NCBI GenBank assembly: GCA_030602985.1
Contig: JAUVYR010000009.1
Coordinates: 1 to 37,895 of the forward strand
Reading direction: 5' to 3'
DNA: 37,895 nucleotides
Source of the DNA: Burkholderiales bacterium
Lineage (GTDB): Bacteria; Pseudomonadota; Gammaproteobacteria; Burkholderiales; Burkholderiaceae_C
In this document: positions 10,773-21,397 of the stretch, piece after piece
Numbering within the stretch: the first letter of the stretch is position 1
Layout of the letters: the number at the start of each line of letters is the position of its first letter
Notes under the pieces: model-generated
Seen by the model: the letters and a program-made list of their open reading frames with translations, nothing else
Database searches by the model: none
Told to the model about the DNA's origin: nothing
Translations under genes and position numbers: made by a program

Positions 10773-11882
10773 ATGGTTTCTGATGATTGGAGCGCGTGGC
10801 TGCGTCTGACAGCCACGTCCGGGATCGGTCCCGCCTACGCACGTCGTCTGCTCAGGACTTTTGGCAGTCCGGAGGCGATTTTTTCAGCCTCGTTCAGTGC
10901 CATCGCAGCGGTTGTGGGGCAGCGACTCGCCGAATCTCTGCTCACGCCCTCGCAGGCTTGCACTGATTTACTCGATGTCACGGGCTCTTGGCTAAGCGCC
11001 GATGCCCGACGATATTTCGTACCGTTGGGCGACCCTCGATACCCCTCTGCGCTGCTGCAGACCGAAGATCCGCCGCTGGTGCTCTACGTGCAAGGTCAGG
11101 TGACAGCCCTGCAAGCGCCTCGCATGCTGGCCATGGTCGGGAGCCGAAATCCGACCCCGCAAGGCCTGGCCAATGCGCACGCCTTTGCCCGGTCGCTGGG
11201 TGAAGCTGGGGTGTGTGTGGTGTCCGGCTTGGCCCTTGGCATCGATGGAGCGGCGCATGAGGGTGCCTTGTCAGGCGCCGGGATGACCGTTGCCGTGGTC
11301 GGCACAGGTCTGGATCGGGTGTATCCGAAACGGCATCTGTCACTGGCACATCGGATTGCGGAGCATGGCGCGCTCGTCAGCGAGTTCCCCATCGGCACAC
11401 CACCCTTGGCGCCGCACTTCCCACAACGTAACCGGATCATCGCCGGCTTGACACAGGGAACCCTGGTGGTCGAAGCCGCGCTCAAGTCGGGCTCGCTCAT
11501 CACCACCGATCATGCCTTGCAGATGGGACGTGAGGTGTTTGCCATCCCAGGCTCGATTCATGCCCCTCAATCCAAAGGCTGCCATGCACTGATCCGTCAG
11601 GGCGCCAAGCTCGTGGAGTCTGCCCAGGATGTGCTGGAAGAGCTGCGCTGGCACGCCAGTGAGCCTGCGGTTTCGATCGAGACTCGTCCATCCGAGACAC
11701 TCGAAACACGTGAATCGGCCTTGCTCCAGGCGCTGGGCTACGACCCTTGCTCACTGGATCGCTTGCAGGCTCGAACCGGGCTGGACACCGCCACCTTGCA
11801 GGTGCAACTGCTGGAGCTGGAATTGTCCGGTGAGGTGAGCCGATTGCCAGGTGGCCAGTTTCAGCGCTGCGTCACCGCCTGA
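10773..11882 (+). CDS. dprA: DNA-processing protein DprA (Smf)
   Basis: MVGSRNPTPQGLANA, VVSGLALGIDGAAHEGAL, VVGTGLDRVYPKRH, FPQRNRIIAGL Rossmann motifs; C-terminal winged-helix-like region. Confidence 0.95.
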   Translation: MVSDDWSAWLRLTATSGIGPAYARRLLRTFGSPEAIFSASFSAIAAVVGQRLAESLLTPSQACTDLLDVTGSWLSADARRYFVPLGDPRYPSALLQTEDPPLVLYVQGQVTALQAPRMLAMVGSRNPTPQGLANAHAFARSLGEAGVCVVSGLALGIDGAAHEGALSGAGMTVAVVGTGLDRVYPKRHLSLAHRIAEHGALVSEFPIGTPPLAPHFPQRNRIIAGLTQGTLVVEAALKSGSLITTDHALQMGREVFAIPGSIHAPQSKGCHALIRQGAKLVESAQDVLEELRWHASEPAVSIETRPSETLETRESALLQALGYDPCSLDRLQARTGLDTATLQVQLLELELSGEVSRLPGGQFQRCVTA

Positions 11883-11904
11883 ACCCCGGGCCTCGGACCA
11901 CCGC

Positions 11905-14241
11905 TCAGTCGGTCTGCAGCAGACGCTCGGGGTTGGCTTCCAGTTTGCTCAGGGCTTGGCGCGTGGCGCGAGTGGTCAAGGTTTCCGCTTCTCCAGGCCG
12001 CAAGAGGCCGGCCTTGAGGTACTGGGCGACCCGACCTTGCTGCATCAGCCAGGACTGGCGTACCGCATTGACGAACAGGAACAGCTGCTTGTGCGGGCTT
12101 TGCCAGGCGAGCTGCACCACCGCCACCTGGCCATTGTGTTCCAGTGAATACCAGCTGCCCACAGGCAGCACCGCCGACCACGCCAGCAAATGCTTGGGCG
12201 TCGGGGTTTCGGGATTGGGCAAAACCACCAGATCATCGGTCTGTTGACCGGTGAGCATTTCCACGTATTCCTTGCTGAGCACCCAGTCACCGGCATCGTC
12301 TTGAGGCCAGATGTCTTCGAGCGACGCCAGTTGCTGCGTCAGGCGGGCCAGCCACGCGGGATCGATCGCGGCCGCCTTGGACATGAAGGCAGCCGCCAAG
12401 GCGTCACTCACCGGCTGTATCGACAGTTCAATGCGCGCTTCGTCATAACCCAGCAACGCGAGTCCGTCCCTCAACACCGACATCAAGGCGGGCACGCGAG
12501 CAATGACTTGTGCCCGTTCCTGACGGGTGGGTTTGGCGCTGGCGGCCCACAACAGATCGCCCGCCAATGCCCGATAAGTCGAAGCCCGGTCGTCTTTTTC
12601 CCCATACATCACGGCGGCTTGCGCCATCACTTCGGCCCAGGGGTGGAACAGGAAGTCGCGCAATCGCTCGTGCACTGGCGCATCCGCCAGCAGCTTGCGC
12701 ATTTCAATGGTGTACTGAACCGTGAGGGTCTCTTTCTGCTCCAGTTGTCGGGCCACATCCGTGACCTTGTGCAGTTCTGGCAGGGCTTGGACCGATTTTT
12801 CCAGAAAGTCGTCAAACTCCTTGAGCATCAGCTCAAACACCTTGCGACCCGTTTCGGGGTATTGCTCGATCACCTGAACGATACGTTTGATTTCCGCTTC
12901 CAGGCTGTCCAGCTTGACCGCCGGATCAAAGCCAAGCACACAGGAGCCCATGCGATCGAGCAGCTGGCGCGCCGGGTGCGCATCCGACACCATGAAGTCG
13001 GATTCAGCCAGCGCGGTCCTGAGGACAGGCAACTGCAATCGGGCAAACCACAAGCGGATGCTGGGGGGAATCCGGTCTTCGCTCAGGATGCTGTCAAACA
13101 TGAGCGCCACCAGCTCGATGACCGCACGCTCATTGTCTGTCTGTGCCGTGCGCTTCAACGCCCGTGATTGCGCCCGAACCCCTGCCACACCCGCTTCCAG
13201 GCTGTTCCATTGAGCAGGCGACCGCATCAAGCCAGACTGCATCCACCAGGCAGGCTCAGCCGACATTGCTCCCGAAGCAGAGACCGCCGATTCCGACCAT
13301 GTGGCTTGTGGCAACTGTTGCCCAATGAAATGCAACAGACGTTTGGCCACCTCCTGATGACCTGAGCGCGGCGACAACATCGCCGGGTAATAGCCCGCCA
13401 GACCCGCAGGTACCTGCGCGCGCAAGGCCTGGATGGCTGGCATCACCCCGGCTCTGGATTCAGGCCCCAGACCGGCCTGTGTGGATGACGGCATCAAATG
13501 GGTGATCTGGCCAGGACGGCTGTCAAAGCCAGACTCAGCGGGCAGCCGGGACGCCATGCTGTCTGTTCCCTGTAATGCGCCCGACGAGGAGGATCGATCC
13601 GATCGTCGCATCAACTGACGCAAATCGATGGAGGGCAGCACGCCTTGCTGGAGCAAGACATCGTTGGCCACTGCATAGCCTGACTGGACGATTTGCGCCA
13701 ACCCACTGTGCAAAACCGTCTGGCAGATCTGCCAGTCCAGGCGAAGCAGACCGGCTTCCAGCCAGGACTCCACCAACCACTGCGCCAGCCTCAAGGACTG
13801 CACAGGATCGTTTTTGTCCAACTCTTCGATGTGGTCCAGGTGCTGAAGTCGCAACCGAAAGGCGTTGAAGACGTCGCTGGATTTGTCAACCATCACCAGG
13901 GCGGCGCGTGCAGCCAGGATCTGATTCTCCACGGCATCGTCACCTACCAGACTCAGTTCGGCCGACCCGAGGCCCGCTGACAGCGAAGGGGTGCCTGTCG
14001 TCAATGAACGCTCCAGCCGCTGCACCGATAGCGTTTCCCAGCGAGGCCCGCTGGCCTTGAACCGCAGGAACGCATCTCGCAGCCGTTGCGCTTCGTCACC
14101 AAAAACCACTTCATCGCTGCGTTGCAGGAGGAAGGCACGGATGCGCTCGGACAATGCCGGCAACGCAGCCACCACATGGCGAATGTAAGCCTGCCTGGCG
14201 GCGCGGCTCAGGGCAATTGAGGCAGGGGGGACAGGCTCCAC
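11905..14241 (-). CDS. DUF1631 family protein
   Basis: 778 aa protein resembling large DUF1631 proteins common in Betaproteobacteria; family call from memory. Confidence 0.7.
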   Translation of the reverse strand: MEPVPPASIALSRAARQAYIRHVVAALPALSERIRAFLLQRSDEVVFGDEAQRLRDAFLRFKASGPRWETLSVQRLERSLTTGTPSLSAGLGSAELSLVGDDAVENQILAARAALVMVDKSSDVFNAFRLRLQHLDHIEELDKNDPVQSLRLAQWLVESWLEAGLLRLDWQICQTVLHSGLAQIVQSGYAVANDVLLQQGVLPSIDLRQLMRRSDRSSSSGALQGTDSMASRLPAESGFDSRPGQITHLMPSSTQAGLGPESRAGVMPAIQALRAQVPAGLAGYYPAMLSPRSGHQEVAKRLLHFIGQQLPQATWSESAVSASGAMSAEPAWWMQSGLMRSPAQWNSLEAGVAGVRAQSRALKRTAQTDNERAVIELVALMFDSILSEDRIPPSIRLWFARLQLPVLRTALAESDFMVSDAHPARQLLDRMGSCVLGFDPAVKLDSLEAEIKRIVQVIEQYPETGRKVFELMLKEFDDFLEKSVQALPELHKVTDVARQLEQKETLTVQYTIEMRKLLADAPVHERLRDFLFHPWAEVMAQAAVMYGEKDDRASTYRALAGDLLWAASAKPTRQERAQVIARVPALMSVLRDGLALLGYDEARIELSIQPVSDALAAAFMSKAAAIDPAWLARLTQQLASLEDIWPQDDAGDWVLSKEYVEMLTGQQTDDLVVLPNPETPTPKHLLAWSAVLPVGSWYSLEHNGQVAVVQLAWQSPHKQLFLFVNAVRQSWLMQQGRVAQYLKAGLLRPGEAETLTTRATRQALSKLEANPERLLQTD

Positions 14242-14259
14242 AAAAGCAAGTATGCCAGT

Positions 14260-15210
14260 TTAGACCGACGCACCCGCATTCGGATCATCCGGATCCTCGA
14301 CTTTTTTGGTGGGTTTGACGAGGTCTTCGCGCTTCACCCCCAGCCACATGGCGATGGACGATGACACGAAAATGGACGAATAGATACCGAACAGAATACC
14401 AATGGTGAGCGCCAGCGCGAAGTAGAAGAGTGTCGGCCCACCAAACAGCAACATGGAGATCACCATCACTTCCGTCGAACCGTGGGTGATGATGGTTCGG
14501 CTCATGGTCCGGGTGATGGCGTGGTCGATGACATCACGCGGGGTCATTTTGCGCTGCTTGCGGAAAGTTTCCCGAATACGATCGAAGATCACCACCGATT
14601 CGTTGACCGAATAGCCCAACACCGCCAGGATCGCCGCGAGCACCGCCAGCGAAAATTCCCACTGGAAGAATGCAAAAAAGCCGAGTATGATCACCACATC
14701 GTGCAAGATCGCCACGATCGCCGCCACAGAGAATTTCCACTCGAAGCGGAAAGCCAGATAGACCATGATGCCCAGGATCACGAACGCCAGGGCCTTCAGC
14801 CCGTCTTCTGCCATTTCTCGCCCGACCTGGGGCCCCACGAACTCGGTGCGCCGCAGTTCCACGGACGCATCCTGGGCACGCAGGGCAGCCAGCACGATCT
14901 CGCTTTGCTGACCTGAGGTCTGGCCTTCCACCAGAGGCAGGCGCATGAGCACGTCACGCGAGGTGCCGAAGTTCTGAATCGGCACATCGGCATAGCCCAG
15001 GTTGGAGATCACCTGACGGATGGCCGGCAAGTCAGCGGATTGCTCGTAGGACACCTCGATGACGGTGCCGCCCGTGAACTCCACGGAAAAATTCAGCCCC
15101 CGGGTGACCAGGAAGAAGACAGCCAGAACGAAGAGCGTGGTGGAAATGACATTCAGCAGCACAGCGTGCCGCATGAACGGAATGTCTTTCTTGACGGGAA
15201 AAATTTCCAT
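14260..15210 (-). CDS. secF: Protein translocase subunit SecF
   Basis: LNFSVEFTGGTVIEV, YSVNESVVIFDRIRE, TRTMSRTIITHGSTEV. Confidence 0.97.
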   Translation of the reverse strand: MEIFPVKKDIPFMRHAVLLNVISTTLFVLAVFFLVTRGLNFSVEFTGGTVIEVSYEQSADLPAIRQVISNLGYADVPIQNFGTSRDVLMRLPLVEGQTSGQQSEIVLAALRAQDASVELRRTEFVGPQVGREMAEDGLKALAFVILGIMVYLAFRFEWKFSVAAIVAILHDVVIILGFFAFFQWEFSLAVLAAILAVLGYSVNESVVIFDRIRETFRKQRKMTPRDVIDHAITRTMSRTIITHGSTEVMVISMLLFGGPTLFYFALALTIGILFGIYSSIFVSSSIAMWLGVKREDLVKPTKKVEDPDDPNAGASV

Positions 15211-15225
15211 GATGATCGGTTCCGT

Positions 15226-17109
15226 TCAGTCAGCGTTGAGAGAGGTGCGGCCCTTCTGTTCGGACGCCGAAATACCGATGGACAGGTGCTTGAGTTTCTT
15301 CTGGTGCCCATACCAGCCGTTGATCAGTCCGCGCGAGAAGAAAACGGCCGAGAACATGCTGGTCAGAATGCCGATGCAGTGCACCACCGCAAAACCGCGT
15401 ACAGGACCCGAACCAAAAGTCAGCAAGGCGAGCCCGGCCAGCAACGACGTGATGTTGGAATCCAGAATCGTGCCCCAGGCATTGTCGTACCCGATATTGA
15501 TGGCGGTTTGCGGCGCGGCGCCATTGCGCAGCTCCTCGCGAATCCGCTCGTTGATCAGCACGTTGGCGTCGATGGCCATACCCAGCGCCAGGGCCATGGC
15601 GGCCATGCCAGGCAAGGTGAGAGTGGCCTGCAACATTGAAAGCACCGCCACCAGCAAGGCGAGGTTGAAGGTCAGGGCAATACTGGACACCACACCGAAG
15701 AGCCGGTAGTAGATGCTCATGAATGCAATGATCACCAGGAAGCCCCACATCACGCTGTTGAAGCCCATACGGATGTTTTCTGCGCCCAGGCTGGGGCCGA
15801 TGGTCCGTTCTTCGATGATCTCCATCGGCGCTGCCAGCGAGCCCGAACGGAGCAACAAGGCAATGTCGGCTGCTTCTGTGGTAGTCATTCGACCGGAAAT
15901 CTGCACCCGTCCGCCGCCAATTTCCGTCCGGATCACGGGAGCGGTCACCACTTCACCACGGCCGCGCTCGAACAGAATGATGGCCATGCGCTTGCCCACG
16001 TTTTCACGGGTCACGTCGCGGAAAATGCGTGAACCCTTGGCGTCCAGCGTGAGATGCACCGCCGGCTCCTGGGTCTGGCTGTCAAAGCCCGCCTGTGCAT
16101 CGGTCAAGTTTTCGCCCGTCAACAGCACTTCACGGCGGGTGATCACAGCCGCCCCGTTGCGGTCCAGGTGACGCTCGGACCCAAACGGGACAGGGCCCAG
16201 ACCACGCTCCGCTGACTGCCCTTCAGGGCTTTCGTCCACCAGTCGAACCTCCAGCGTCGCGGTACGGCCCAGTATGTCCTTGGCCTTGGCGGTGTCCTGC
16301 ACACCGGGGAGTTGCACCACGATGCGATCCGCGCCTTGCTGCTTGATGACGGGCTCGGCCACACCCAGCTCGTTGATGCGATTGTTCAGCGTTGTGATGT
16401 TCTGACGAAGAGCCTGCTCCTGAATCCGTCGGGCCGCATCGGGACGCAAGGTGCCAACCAGCTTCAGGTCACTGCCATCCACCGTGCGTTCGAACTGCAG
16501 CTCACCGAACTGTTCTTCGAGCACGCGCAAAGCGGCCGACTGGGTTTCGGCATCGCGAAACCGCAACTCGATTGACTGGCCTTCACGCCGAATCCCGCCA
16601 TGGCGGATGTTGCGATCGCGCAAGGTGGTGCGCATGTCGCTGGCGAGCACCTCTGCCCGGTTGTCCAGTGCGCCGGGCATATCGACTTGCATCAGGAAGT
16701 GCACACCACCTCGCAGGTCCAGACCGAGGTACATGGGCATGGCATTGATGGCTTGCAGCCAGGCTGGCGTTCGTGGCAGCAGGTTGAGCGCCACGATGTG
16801 CGTGAAGTTCGCAGGATCCGGATTCAACATCCGGTCGATGACGTCGCGCGCCTGCAACTGGGTGTCAGTGGAATCGAAACGCACACGGATGGATTGACCA
16901 TCAAACTGCACCGACGCGGGTTCGATATTCTGGGCGGCCAGCGCCTGCTCCACCCGTGTCAGCGTGGTCTCATCCACTCGCACCGAGGCCGCGCCTGCAG
17001 ACACCTGAACGGCAGGCGTTTCACCATAGAAATTGGGAAGGGTGTAGAGCGTGGCGATCAGCAGTGCAACCACAATGGTCACATACTTCCACAGGGGGTA
17101 TCGGTTCAT
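15226..17109 (-). CDS. secD: Protein translocase subunit SecD
   Basis: MNRYPLWKYV start, YLGLDLRGGVHFLMQVD, LALGMAIDANVLINERIREE. Confidence 0.97.
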   Translation of the reverse strand: MNRYPLWKYVTIVVALLIATLYTLPNFYGETPAVQVSAGAASVRVDETTLTRVEQALAAQNIEPASVQFDGQSIRVRFDSTDTQLQARDVIDRMLNPDPANFTHIVALNLLPRTPAWLQAINAMPMYLGLDLRGGVHFLMQVDMPGALDNRAEVLASDMRTTLRDRNIRHGGIRREGQSIELRFRDAETQSAALRVLEEQFGELQFERTVDGSDLKLVGTLRPDAARRIQEQALRQNITTLNNRINELGVAEPVIKQQGADRIVVQLPGVQDTAKAKDILGRTATLEVRLVDESPEGQSAERGLGPVPFGSERHLDRNGAAVITRREVLLTGENLTDAQAGFDSQTQEPAVHLTLDAKGSRIFRDVTRENVGKRMAIILFERGRGEVVTAPVIRTEIGGGRVQISGRMTTTEAADIALLLRSGSLAAPMEIIEERTIGPSLGAENIRMGFNSVMWGFLVIIAFMSIYYRLFGVVSSIALTFNLALLVAVLSMLQATLTLPGMAAMALALGMAIDANVLINERIREELRNGAAPQTAINIGYDNAWGTILDSNITSLLAGLALLTFGSGPVRGFAVVHCIGILTSMFSAVFFSRGLINGWYGHQKKLKHLSIGISASEQKGRTSLNAD

Positions 17110-17184
17110 GAGCGGCAGGCTCCAATAAAAACCAAACGGCCGGGTACGCACCCAGCCGAAAAAGGCAGCCGTCGGACAGGACGG

Positions 17185-17499
17185 TTACTGGACCGTGCCT
17201 TTGGGCAGCAACTGGACCACGGCGGTCCTCTGCATCTGGACTTCCACGCCAGAAGCAAGTTCCACGTCGATGTAGGTGTCACCCACCTTGGTGACTTTAC
17301 CCAGCAGGCCACCGGCGGTCACGATCTCATCGCCTTTGGCCAGCGCTTCAACCATGGCGCGGTGCTCTTTCTGACGCTTCATCTGGGGACGAATCATCAC
17401 AAAGTAAAGCACCACAAACATCAGAACCAGCGGCAGCAGGCTCAGGAAAGTGGAGGGGCCGTCACTGGCGGCTTGGGCGTAGGCAGGCGAAATGAACAC
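17185..17499 (-). CDS. yajC: Preprotein translocase subunit YajC
   Basis: FISPAYAQ start, MIRPQMKRQKEHRAMVEALAKGDEIVTAGGLLGKV; GTG start with AGGA upstream preferred over the track start. Confidence 0.93.
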   Translation of the reverse strand: MFISPAYAQAASDGPSTFLSLLPLVLMFVVLYFVMIRPQMKRQKEHRAMVEALAKGDEIVTAGGLLGKVTKVGDTYIDVELASGVEVQMQRTAVVQLLPKGTVQ

Positions 17500-17586
17500 G
17501 TTGATTCCTGTGAATGACTGGGTGACAAGCGGTGGGCTTGAGCCCACCATGATCAATTGACCATTTTAACCCGCTTGTCCACGCGG

Positions 17587-20500
17587 TCAGGCAGCCATGT
17601 CTGCGGTGGCCTTGGCCGCAGCCGGCTGGCGCCAGCGGGCCGTCAGCTGCTGCCATTTGTCACGCGCAGCTCGCAGATTGCGCTCCTTGACGTGACCAAA
17701 GCCCTTGATCTGCTCAGGCACCTGGGCAATCTCCACAGCCAGGGCGTGACGCTCGGGCGTCAGCTGACTGATGATTTCCTCCATCAGGTCCAGGTATTCG
17801 CCGATCAATGCCCGCTCGGTGCGCCGCTCCTCGGTGTAACCAAAGATGTCAAACGCCGTGCCACGCAACCCCTTGAACCGGGCCAGCAGCCCGAAGGCCT
17901 TCATCATCCAGGGGCCATAGGTCTGCTTGATGAGCTCGCCTTTGTCATTCTTTTTGGAGAGCAAGGGCGGCGCCAGATGGAAGCGGAGTTTGAAATCGCC
18001 CTCGAATTGCTCGGCCAGCTTTTTCTGAAACGTCCCATCCGAATGCAGGCGAGCCACTTCGTACTCGTCTTTGTAGGCCATGAGCTTGAAGAGATAACGA
18101 GCCACTGCTTCAGACAGGGTGGATTTGCCGGCACCCATGGCAGCGGTTTCCGCTTGCTGCACCCGTCGCACAAACGCCTCGTAGCGTTGGGCGTAGGCGG
18201 CGTCCTGATAATCGGTCAGGAATGCGACTCGGCGGCGCAGCAAGCTGTCCAGGGTGTCACGCGGCTTGAATGCAATGACCTGCGACGGCTCCAGCAAGGC
18301 CTGCACCCGGCTCCAGTCGTGCGCGGCCTGCCGCCCCCAGGCAAAGGCCGTCTTGTTCTGTTCGATCGCCACGCCGTTGAGTTCGATGGCACGCATCAGG
18401 GACTCCAGGCGCAGGGGAATCCAGCCGCGTTGCCAGGCATAACCCAGCACCATCGGGTTGATAAAGAGGCTGTCACCCATCAGGGTATTGGCCATTCGAT
18501 CGGCGTCGAAAGCCCCCAGCGCATCCAGCCCGACGGTCTCGGCGATCATGGCCACACACTGTTCGGCTGGGTTCTGCCAACCCCCGTTTTTGACAAAAGC
18601 CGCCGTCGGGGTGGCATGGGTGTTGAGTGCCACGTGCGTGCGCCCTTGCAGCATACGCACCGTGGTCTCCTTGCCAGCTGCCACCAGAGGATCACAGCCC
18701 ATGATCAAATCGGCACCTGCCATGCTGACCCGCGTGGTGAGAATGTCTGCTTGGCGATCGGCAATCAGCACATGACTCCAGGTGGCACCGCCCTTCTGGG
18801 CGAGTCCAGCGGCATCCTGGGTGACAATGCCTTTGCCTTCCATATGGGCCGCCACGCCCAGCAACTGGCCGATGGTGATGACACCCGTGCCACCCACCCC
18901 GGCCACCACCATGCCCCAGGGTCGAGCCGCACTGGGCAGCATCGGCTCCGGCAGTTCACCCAGGCTGGCAGGCGACGGGACACCCGCCCCCTTGGCCTTC
19001 TTCTTGAGCTTGCCACCTTCCACCGTGACAAAGCTGGGACAGAAGCCTTTGGTACAGGAAAAATCCTTGTTGCAGGTGTTCTGATTGATAGTGCGCTTGC
19101 GGCCCAGATCGGTTTCCAGCGGCTCGACACTGAGGCAGTTGCTTTGCACGCCGCAATCGCCACACCCCTCGCACACCGCCTCATTGATGACAACACGCTT
19201 GGCGGGATCGACCATGGTGCCTCGCTTGCGACGGCGTCGCTTTTCCGTGGCGCAGGTCTGGTCGTAGATGATCGCCGTGGTGCCTTTGATTTCCCGGAAC
19301 TCGCGCTGAATGCGGTCTAGCTCATCCCGGTACACCACCGCAATCCCGTTGGGCAGCGTGAGCGAGGTGCCCCCGATCGTGGTGTGGTGAGCACCCTGGT
19401 ATTTCTCCGGCTCATCCGTCACGATGGTGATCTTGGCCACGCCTTCAGCGCGCAGACTGTGGACGATCTGCAACACGCTGTGCCCCTCGGGTCGCTCACC
19501 GACCGGCTGCCCACCGGTCATGGCCACCGCATCGTTGTAGAGGACCTTGAACGTGATGTTGACCCCGGCAGCGATGGCTTGCCGGATGGCCAGCAGGCCG
19601 CTGTGAAAATAGGTGCCGTCGCCCAGGTTGGCAAAAATGTGCTGATCATGGCTGAAGGGCTGCTGCCCGACCCATGGCACCCCCTCACCGCCCATCTGGG
19701 TGAAACCCACCGTGTCGCGGTCCATCCAAGTGGCCATGTAGTGACAGCCGATCCCTCCCAAGGCTCGCGAGCCCTCTGGAACGCGTGTGCTGGTGTTGTG
19801 CGGGCAACCGCTGCAGAACCAAGGCGTGCGATCCGCCTGCGCGGACTGGGCGTTGAGCACCTGCATGGCGAGTTCTTTGGCTTCCAGGATGGCGATCTGG
19901 CCGTCCACCCGAGCCGTGATGTCACTGCCATCGGGCAGCAAACCGCGCCTCTTCAGGCGGCTGGCCAGTGCGCGAGCGATGATGGCAGGCGACAGATCAG
20001 CGTTGGCGCGCAGCAACTGGTTGGCACTGGGGTTGGGCATGGACCACTCGCCGCCACTGTTGTCCCCAGCCACCTCGTCAAACTTGCCCAGCACGTCCGG
20101 CCGCACGTCGGAGCGCCAGTTGTACAACTCTTCCTTCAGCTGGTATTCAATGACCTGGCGCTTTTCCTCGACCACCAGGATTTCACGCAAGCCTGTTGCA
20201 AACTCACGGGTGGTCTGCGCCTCCAGCGGCCAGACCACACTGACCTTGTGCACCCGGATACCCAGCTGGCGGCAGGTGTCATCGTCGAGACCCAGGTCGT
20301 GCAGGGCCTGACGCAGATCGTTATAGGCCTTGCCGCTGGCGATGATGCCGTAACGGTCGTTCGGCCCTTCGATCACGTTGTGGTTGAGCCGGTTGGCGCG
20401 GACGTAGGCCAGTGCGGCATACCACTTGTAGTCCATCAGGCGGGCTTCCTGTTCCAGCGGCGAGTCTGGCCAGCGAATATGCACCCCCCCTGGCGGCATC

Positions 20501-21216
20501 ACAAAGTCCGGCAGGACGATCTGGACGCGCTCCGGATCGATTTCAGCGGTGGCGCTGGACTCGACGATTTCCTGGATGGTCTTCATGCCCGCCCAGACAC
20601 CAGCAAAACGACTCATGGCCCAGGCATGCAGGCCCAGGTCCAGGATTTCCTGCACGGTCGCGGGAAAAAACACCGGCAAGCCACACGCCTTGAAAATGTG
20701 GTCACTTTGATGGGCGGCGGTTGAACTCTTGGCCACGTGGTCGTCCCCGGCCACGGCAATCACGCCGCCCCAGGGGGTGGTTCCTGCCATGTTGGCGTGC
20801 TTGAACACGTCAGAGCAGCGATCCACGCCCGGACCCTTGCCGTACCAGATCCCGAAGACGCCATCGAACCGGTTGCTGCCCGGAGGCGCAAAACCCAGTT
20901 GCTGGGTGCCCCATAGCGTGGTCGCCGCCAGCTCCTCGTTCACGCCGGGCTGAAAGACGATGTCCTGGGCTTGCAGATGCTTGCGCGCATTCCATAAAGC
21001 CTGGTCGTAACCCCCGAGCGGCGAGCCCCGGTAACCACTCACAAAACCGGCGGTGCGCTTGCCCAGCAGGGCATCGCGCTGACGCTGCAGCATGGGCAGC
21101 TTGACCAGGGCCTGCACCCCGCTCATGAAAGCTCGCCCGCGATCGAGGGCGTATTTGTCGTCCAGCGTGACAGTGTCGAGGGCGCGGCGAATGTGCTCGG
21201 GCAGGGGCGCGTTCAT
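17587..21216 (-). CDS. Fused indolepyruvate/2-oxoacid ferredoxin oxidoreductase (IorA+IorB-like)
   Basis: TPP-dependent oxidoreductase features, Fe-S cysteines CEGCGDCGVQSNC, CNKDFSCTKGFCPS, C-terminal GVGGTGVITIGQLLG gamma-like domain; ATG (MNAPLPEH) with AGGA upstream. Confidence 0.92.
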   Translation of the reverse strand: MNAPLPEHIRRALDTVTLDDKYALDRGRAFMSGVQALVKLPMLQRQRDALLGKRTAGFVSGYRGSPLGGYDQALWNARKHLQAQDIVFQPGVNEELAATTLWGTQQLGFAPPGSNRFDGVFGIWYGKGPGVDRCSDVFKHANMAGTTPWGGVIAVAGDDHVAKSSTAAHQSDHIFKACGLPVFFPATVQEILDLGLHAWAMSRFAGVWAGMKTIQEIVESSATAEIDPERVQIVLPDFVMPPGGVHIRWPDSPLEQEARLMDYKWYAALAYVRANRLNHNVIEGPNDRYGIIASGKAYNDLRQALHDLGLDDDTCRQLGIRVHKVSVVWPLEAQTTREFATGLREILVVEEKRQVIEYQLKEELYNWRSDVRPDVLGKFDEVAGDNSGGEWSMPNPSANQLLRANADLSPAIIARALASRLKRRGLLPDGSDITARVDGQIAILEAKELAMQVLNAQSAQADRTPWFCSGCPHNTSTRVPEGSRALGGIGCHYMATWMDRDTVGFTQMGGEGVPWVGQQPFSHDQHIFANLGDGTYFHSGLLAIRQAIAAGVNITFKVLYNDAVAMTGGQPVGERPEGHSVLQIVHSLRAEGVAKITIVTDEPEKYQGAHHTTIGGTSLTLPNGIAVVYRDELDRIQREFREIKGTTAIIYDQTCATEKRRRRKRGTMVDPAKRVVINEAVCEGCGDCGVQSNCLSVEPLETDLGRKRTINQNTCNKDFSCTKGFCPSFVTVEGGKLKKKAKGAGVPSPASLGELPEPMLPSAARPWGMVVAGVGGTGVITIGQLLGVAAHMEGKGIVTQDAAGLAQKGGATWSHVLIADRQADILTTRVSMAGADLIMGCDPLVAAGKETTVRMLQGRTHVALNTHATPTAAFVKNGGWQNPAEQCVAMIAETVGLDALGAFDADRMANTLMGDSLFINPMVLGYAWQRGWIPLRLESLMRAIELNGVAIEQNKTAFAWGRQAAHDWSRVQALLEPSQVIAFKPRDTLDSLLRRRVAFLTDYQDAAYAQRYEAFVRRVQQAETAAMGAGKSTLSEAVARYLFKLMAYKDEYEVARLHSDGTFQKKLAEQFEGDFKLRFHLAPPLLSKKNDKGELIKQTYGPWMMKAFGLLARFKGLRGTAFDIFGYTEERRTERALIGEYLDLMEEIISQLTPERHALAVEIAQVPEQIKGFGHVKERNLRAARDKWQQLTARWRQPAAAKATADMAA

Positions 21217-21368
21217 GAAGGTCTCCTGAGTTGAAAGCCCGTGGGTAACGGGACGACCGGTTAGCCCCGCCGGGATCACCAGCGACGCATAGGTTTTAGA
21301 TTACCGCACAGTGTATGCCCTCACGCATGGAATGTCTTTGCTTTTCACGCCTGCGAATGCAGTCGATT

Positions 21369-21383
21369 AGAAAGATTCTTTCT
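21369..21383. promoter_or_regulatory. Perfect 15-bp palindrome AGAAAGA-T-TCTTTCT, candidate Lrp/AsnC-type operator
   Basis: 7-1-7 inverted repeat 14 bp upstream of the lrp-like ATG, abutting a TAAAAT -10-like box (21384-21389). Confidence 0.6.
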
Positions 21384-21397
21384 TAAAATAGCGTATT

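Noticed and set aside
16600-17517. 305-aa plus-strand ORF opposite secD/yajC
   Set aside because: Antisense shadow over well-conserved secD
17557-19320. 587-aa plus-strand ORF opposite the indolepyruvate oxidoreductase gene
   Set aside because: Antisense shadow ORF in high-GC DNA; the opposite strand carries clear conserved motifs and the peptide looks like no known protein
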